Source of the DNA: Helochares maculicollis
Taxonomy: Eukaryota; Arthropoda; Insecta; Coleoptera; Hydrophilidae
DNA: 37,685 nt
NCBI GenBank assembly: GCA_033557835.1
Contig: JAWQRO010000499.1
Coordinates: 1 to 37,685 of the forward strand
Reading direction: 5' to 3'
Shown here one piece after another: positions 33,901 to 37,685 of the stretch (the first letter of the stretch is position 1; every line of letters begins with the position of its first letter). The notes beneath the pieces are model-generated. The model had not been told where the DNA came from, ran no database searches, and worked only from the letters and a program-made list of their open reading frames with translations. The translations under genes and the position numbers were made by a program.

Positions 33901-35550
33901 ATTTATTTGATTTTAATGACATCCTAATTGTAATAATTACATGGAGTCATACCCGGGCGAGTAATGGTGAGGTATGTGTGAACCATAACCAGCAATATTT
34001 ATCATAATATTATACATCTGTAATTGCAGCTTTTCTAGAAGCCAGCGTCATACTTCCCTGTAGCCAGGTGCTGGCCATTATAAATCACTTATGTTCGTTT
34101 ACGAGCCAGAGCAAAGTTGTTATGACGGATGAAACGGAGATGCTTTGCGAGGGATTGTTTTTGCGCCCAATTATTGATGCTCCGAAAATTAATGTTGAGG
34201 ATGTTTCAGATTACTGTGCCCTTAGATCCATACATAAATTAGTACAGCCCTGATTATAAGTCTACAAGAAGTATTTCCAAAGCATCCAATGCAGCGAAAA
34301 ACACACAAAGAAATATAGTTTATACTATATACAGCAGGATTAAAATCTAAAAATAGGTTTCGTAGTGCGTAGATACAGATGTGATTTCTTATCTCATAAG
34401 CTTAATTACAAGTTAAGTGAAGTATTTTAAAGCAAAGGCTTAATTTTACCCAAGTCGTATTATTACAGTCTATTTGCAAGAGATTTATGGTGTAGCTCGC
34501 CGTTTTACACCTTAAAACCAACCTCGCCTTCAGAGACTAAAAAACACACAATTAAAATATATAACAAAAATTAACATTGCGCCAGCACAAAAAATGGCAG
34601 TAAAGTTGTAATTATTAAGATATGGTCTATACAAGTAATTAAATCGCAATAAATTAATAATACCTATTGCCCAGCAAGATATCCACGTCGCTGATAATAG
34701 AAACAGGGCAGGCATGTCATGCATTATTAATTTATTGGTCTTGATTAAATTTTAGGTTTCCTGTATAGATAACAAGCATAAATATGCAATTTTTCTTAAA
34801 TAATACCCAGAGTCGAGTAAATATATATTCTTATTAGGAGGCATTAATTTAATGTTTCGTTATAATGGCCAATAATTTATAGGAAACTAAATATGTATGT
34901 AAAGAGAATTACGATGGTAAACATCTAGCATAAAGAACTTGAAAGCCTTAAGGGCACAGTGTCGTAAGCTTCAACTAGAACATGTTATATAATCGGCAAG
35001 ACTGAGTGACATGCAGGTAGATGTTAAAATTGCATAACACCGTCATAATATCACTAGCAGCAAAGCGTTGGGATCTTTAATTGAGGTATTTTTCACCCAC
35101 ATAATAACCAGTTTCCGCGGTTAAGGAATTTTTACTTAGGTTTTTCAGTTCGCTGGGAAGTGAGTCATTATCTGCTTTGATCGTTATCCTTAAAAACATG
35201 TTTTGAATTAATTCCTTTCTCGTGAGCAGTCTTACAAATTCATATTTATTCATTAAAATATATAATAAATAAGCACTTGTACTAAAAAGGAAATAATTGT
35301 AATATTTAGCGGAGAACACCGAAAACAAAAGCTTCATCTTACTACTGTAACCACGCTCTATAATTATGTCTAATCTCCCAACATTTTGGCACCTGAGACC
35401 GCTAATTAAGGCAGGAACCGAAAATGTTAAACAATGTACTTCATTAATACCAATCTACTAAAATTTTAAATTAATGTGGTCTTAAACTAGAACAAGCTTA
35501 TTGGAAAGAGTTGCCGCTTCTTGCCTCTAACACTTACGTTTCCGAGGTAC
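30916..35550. other. Unassigned DNA, no supported gene
   Basis: About 4.6 kb with only short unremarkable open frames (for example 31858-32178, which begins at TTG, and 34068-34253). No transposon ends, tRNA or exon series were recognised. A palindromic E-box CACGTG sits at 31708-31713 within a repeated CGTGAC pair. Confidence 0.5.
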
Positions 35551-35700
35551 TCTTTGCTTCTAGGAAATATGTCTGGCGTTAAGATACGTCTTGTGTTGAG
35601 AAGATATGTTTTGCGTTTAGAAGATATGATTTGTGTTTAGAAGATAGTTTTATGCTTTGAAGCCACATCTTGCGTTCAGCAGATACCTCTGAGAAGATAA
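35551..35700 (+). repeat. Minisatellite, ~20-bp unit, about seven copies
   Basis: Imperfect tandem copies of GTTTTGCGTTTAGAAGATAT. Clear units begin near 35571, 35588, 35608, 35628, 35647, 35667 and 35687; flanking units are more diverged. Unit length varies from 17 to 20 bp, so it is not a coding repeat. Confidence 0.85.
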
Positions 35701-36540
35701 TCCATCTACACCATTATCTCGCCAAATATTAATCATCCGACCATGATAGGATGAAATTTTTGAGGAATTAGCGATGTTTTATGTGCATTAAGTTCTTAAT
35801 GTATTCATATAAATTGACTGTAATTAGTTACAAGTTAGTGGTGACCGTACCTTTAAAACTTATAATTATATTGTAGTTTAATGTGCGGTAGATACATCAA
35901 TTTGTTTAAGATTCCTCTTAATGAAGAAGATTCCCTAACGAGGTTAATAATAAGTGTGTGTTAAATTACCGTCCTATTGACGGTTAAATTAATAACTGTG
36001 ATCAGCTGTAAATTTGTAAATTAATCAAGAATAGTCACGCCCAGAATTTTGGCATTTTGTTTAATTTGTGTTGGTCATTAGGTGGAACAATCAACGAAAA
36101 GTAAAACACTTTGTGAAAGGGAGTCACAACTTTAGAAAATCATATTGCAGCGTTGCTTCTGGCATTAACAGTGTTGACAATAGATGATTATGATAGGCAA
36201 ATCGGTCAATATTTTTAACTCAACCAAGCAGAGTGATCATCTTGAATTGATCCCATTGCTCTAGAATTACCATTCGGATTAATTTTTGTAATATTCTCTC
36301 CAAGGAAATACTCACTTTGCTTTTCCGCAATTGTTGAACTGTCTTCGAGGGGATATTATGCAAAGGTATTCAGATTATCAAGTACTGGTTAAGTGTTGGA
36401 TCCTGAGTTTATGGACATTTGCGAAACGAATCGCAGCAATGCCGTTTCCATCCTCTCGCAATTTGTCACTGGCAGGTGTAGTTAAACAGTTTATTAACAC
36501 GAATTAGTTACTCTAATAGATTGTAACGTCTTTCAGCTCG
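35701..36540. other. Unassigned AT-rich DNA
   Basis: No gene, RNA or mobile element recognised. Confidence 0.5.
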
Positions 36541-36660
36541 CGCGACGGGCGCAAAAATCGCGTTGACCCTAATGGACTCATCTAGGGGGACGGTACGCTT
36601 TCCCAAGACCCTAGGGTCAAGCGTACGCAACTAATAGATGGACTCTAATCAGTTTAATTC
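36541..36660. promoter_or_regulatory. GC-richer patch with nested palindromes
   Basis: GTACGCTT (36593-36600) is perfectly complementary to AAGCGTAC (36619-36626). The 18-nt loop between them ends with the perfect 12-bp palindrome GACCCTAGGGTC (36607-36618). Two related blocks, CTAATGGACTCATCTAG and CTAATAGATGGACTC, flank it. It stands out against AT-rich neighbours. A regulatory or structural role is inference; a decayed repeat end is also possible. Confidence 0.4.
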
Positions 36661-36991
36661 AATTTCTTGCATTTTATTAAACGCTGCCAGCTAATTGGTA
36701 GGTGTAACCCATTTGTACAAGCGCTCAGGAAATGATGTTTGTTTCAAGACCATTGGTTGGTTGAAAGCGCGTCATTTAACAATTTCTCTTTTTGTTGATG
36801 ACGGTTACTTGCTGTTTACTTTCAGAAATTGTATTAAACACCACGTATCGCTTCCAACTTTGGACTTGGCTTAAATGTCTTTCCTTGTTTACTTTGAACG
36901 ATCCTGCACCATTGGTTAAGTTATAGATAGTATTTATTAAGACAATTTTTTAAATCCAATTTCGACCTGTATTGCAGAGTGTAGCCTCTCA
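36661..36991. other. Unassigned DNA
   Basis: Nothing recognised. Confidence 0.45.
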
Positions 36992-37190
36992 ATGTATCTT
37001 TCTTGTTTTATCTAACATCCCTTCAAGAGCTTGGGACTCAAAACGATGTCTCGTTACGGAGAGGCTAATACAAATGTTTAACCCTTTCAAGGAGAAACTT
37101 TTGATATCAATTTGTTATGAGTATAACTACTGCTATATATTGAAGAATTTGAATTAATTATTGATTGTTCACAAAGAAATCTTAGCAATC
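36992..37190 (+). repeat. Tandem ~200-bp duplication, copy 1
   Basis: Homologous to the following segment. Shared pieces include CTAACATCC, CAAGAGCTT, GAGGC-AATAC, TTTCAAG-AGAAACT, GAATTTGAATTAA and CTTAGCAAT. A 61-codon open frame in this copy is not kept in copy 2, so it is probably not coding. Confidence 0.85.
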
Positions 37191-37397
37191 ATATTTTTTC
37201 TTGTCTTAACTAACATCCTTCCAAGAGCTTTGGATTCAAAATGCTGCCTCATTGCGGGGAGGCCAATACACATTTTTAACTCTTTCAAGAAGAAACTGTT
37301 GAAATTATTATATACATTATGAATACAATTTACTATTATAGAAAGATTGCAGAATTTGAATTAAATATTGATAATTCACAAAAAGATCTTAGCAATA
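37191..37397 (+). repeat. Tandem ~200-bp duplication, copy 2
   Basis: Direct copy of 36992-37190 with substitutions and small indels, abutting it with no spacer. Confidence 0.85.
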
Positions 37398-37629
37398 AAC
37401 AATCAATACTTTTGCTAGTTTGGTCAAAATGTTTACTTGCTTACTAAATATGACTTTTCATAATGAAGGTCGCTTTATAATGCTAATATACTAATAATAT
37501 AGTAGTAAGTGCTCCTCGCAGCTTTGATTGCAATAATTGAAGACATTACATGAATATGTCGCCACAATATTACATTTTAGATCTAGATTTGTTCTGAAAT
37601 GATGATTCAGAATTGCTTTGCATGGAAAT

Positions 37630-37685
37630 ACACACACGCACACACGCACACACACACCCACCCACCCACACACACACACACACAC
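37630..37685. repeat. CA-rich microsatellite at window edge
   Basis: (CA)n with interspersed CG and CCCA variants, running off the window. It produces a spurious Cys-Val-rich minus-strand frame. Confidence 0.97.

Noticed and set aside
35551..35700. Possible CRISPR-like array
   Set aside because: Units are contiguous and diverged with no unique spacers, and the DNA is eukaryotic. It is a minisatellite.
37491..37685. Minus-strand Cys-Val-rich frame at the right edge
   Set aside because: Translation of the CA-rich microsatellite.

Overview
The window looks like AT-rich nuclear DNA from an arthropod, most likely an insect. It has no operon-like packing and no long host open frames. Its only recognisable coding content is decayed transposable elements: DD34D mariner transposases and non-LTR (LINE) reverse transcriptase fragments of types common in insects, set among simple repeats. 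The species cannot be told from the sequence. No intact host gene, tRNA, rRNA or CRISPR array could be supported. The window is best read as intergenic or intronic DNA.

Layout. 1-6.37 kb is mostly unassigned AT-rich DNA with an (AT)n microsatellite at 3987-4027 and weak SINE-like traces. 6.37-8.78 kb is a direct tandem array of a ~1.02-1.05 kb unit (two full copies and a truncated third); the second half of the full units carries a decayed LINE ORF2 segment. 8.78-11.7 kb is unassigned except for a cluster of inverted repeats at 9702-9779. 11.99-14.50 kb is a nested transposon: a plus-strand mariner (12723-14034, flanked by TA) sits inside the transposase gene of a different, minus-strand mariner (11991-14504). 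14.5-19.2 kb is mostly unassigned, with a structured motif at 15662-15787 and a probable DDE transposase fossil near 17.36-17.85 kb.

19.2-23.14 kb holds two direct copies of a ~1 kb sequence. Copy A is split by a 5'-truncated minus-strand LINE bounded by a 13-bp target-site duplication. A third mariner (20939-22144) lies exactly between copies A and B. A fourth mariner (23379-24647, TA-flanked) follows. 24.65-28.87 kb is unassigned. 28.87 kb has a tiny mariner-type N-terminal fragment, and 29.29-30.92 kb is a plus-strand LINE reverse transcriptase fossil with a recognisable YADD motif. 30.9-37.7 kb is unassigned apart from a ~20-bp minisatellite (35551-35700), a GC-rich palindromic patch (36541-36660), a ~200-bp tandem duplication (36992-37397) and a terminal CA-rich repeat.

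How it fits together. Every coding relic is broken. The mariner transposases carry stops, frameshifts or, in three of four, loss of a catalytic aspartate, so none should be able to move itself. Insertion order can be read at two places: the inner mariner after the outer one, and probably the truncated LINE after the duplication. The strongest results are these nested and flanking relationships. The structured non-coding patches are candidates only.
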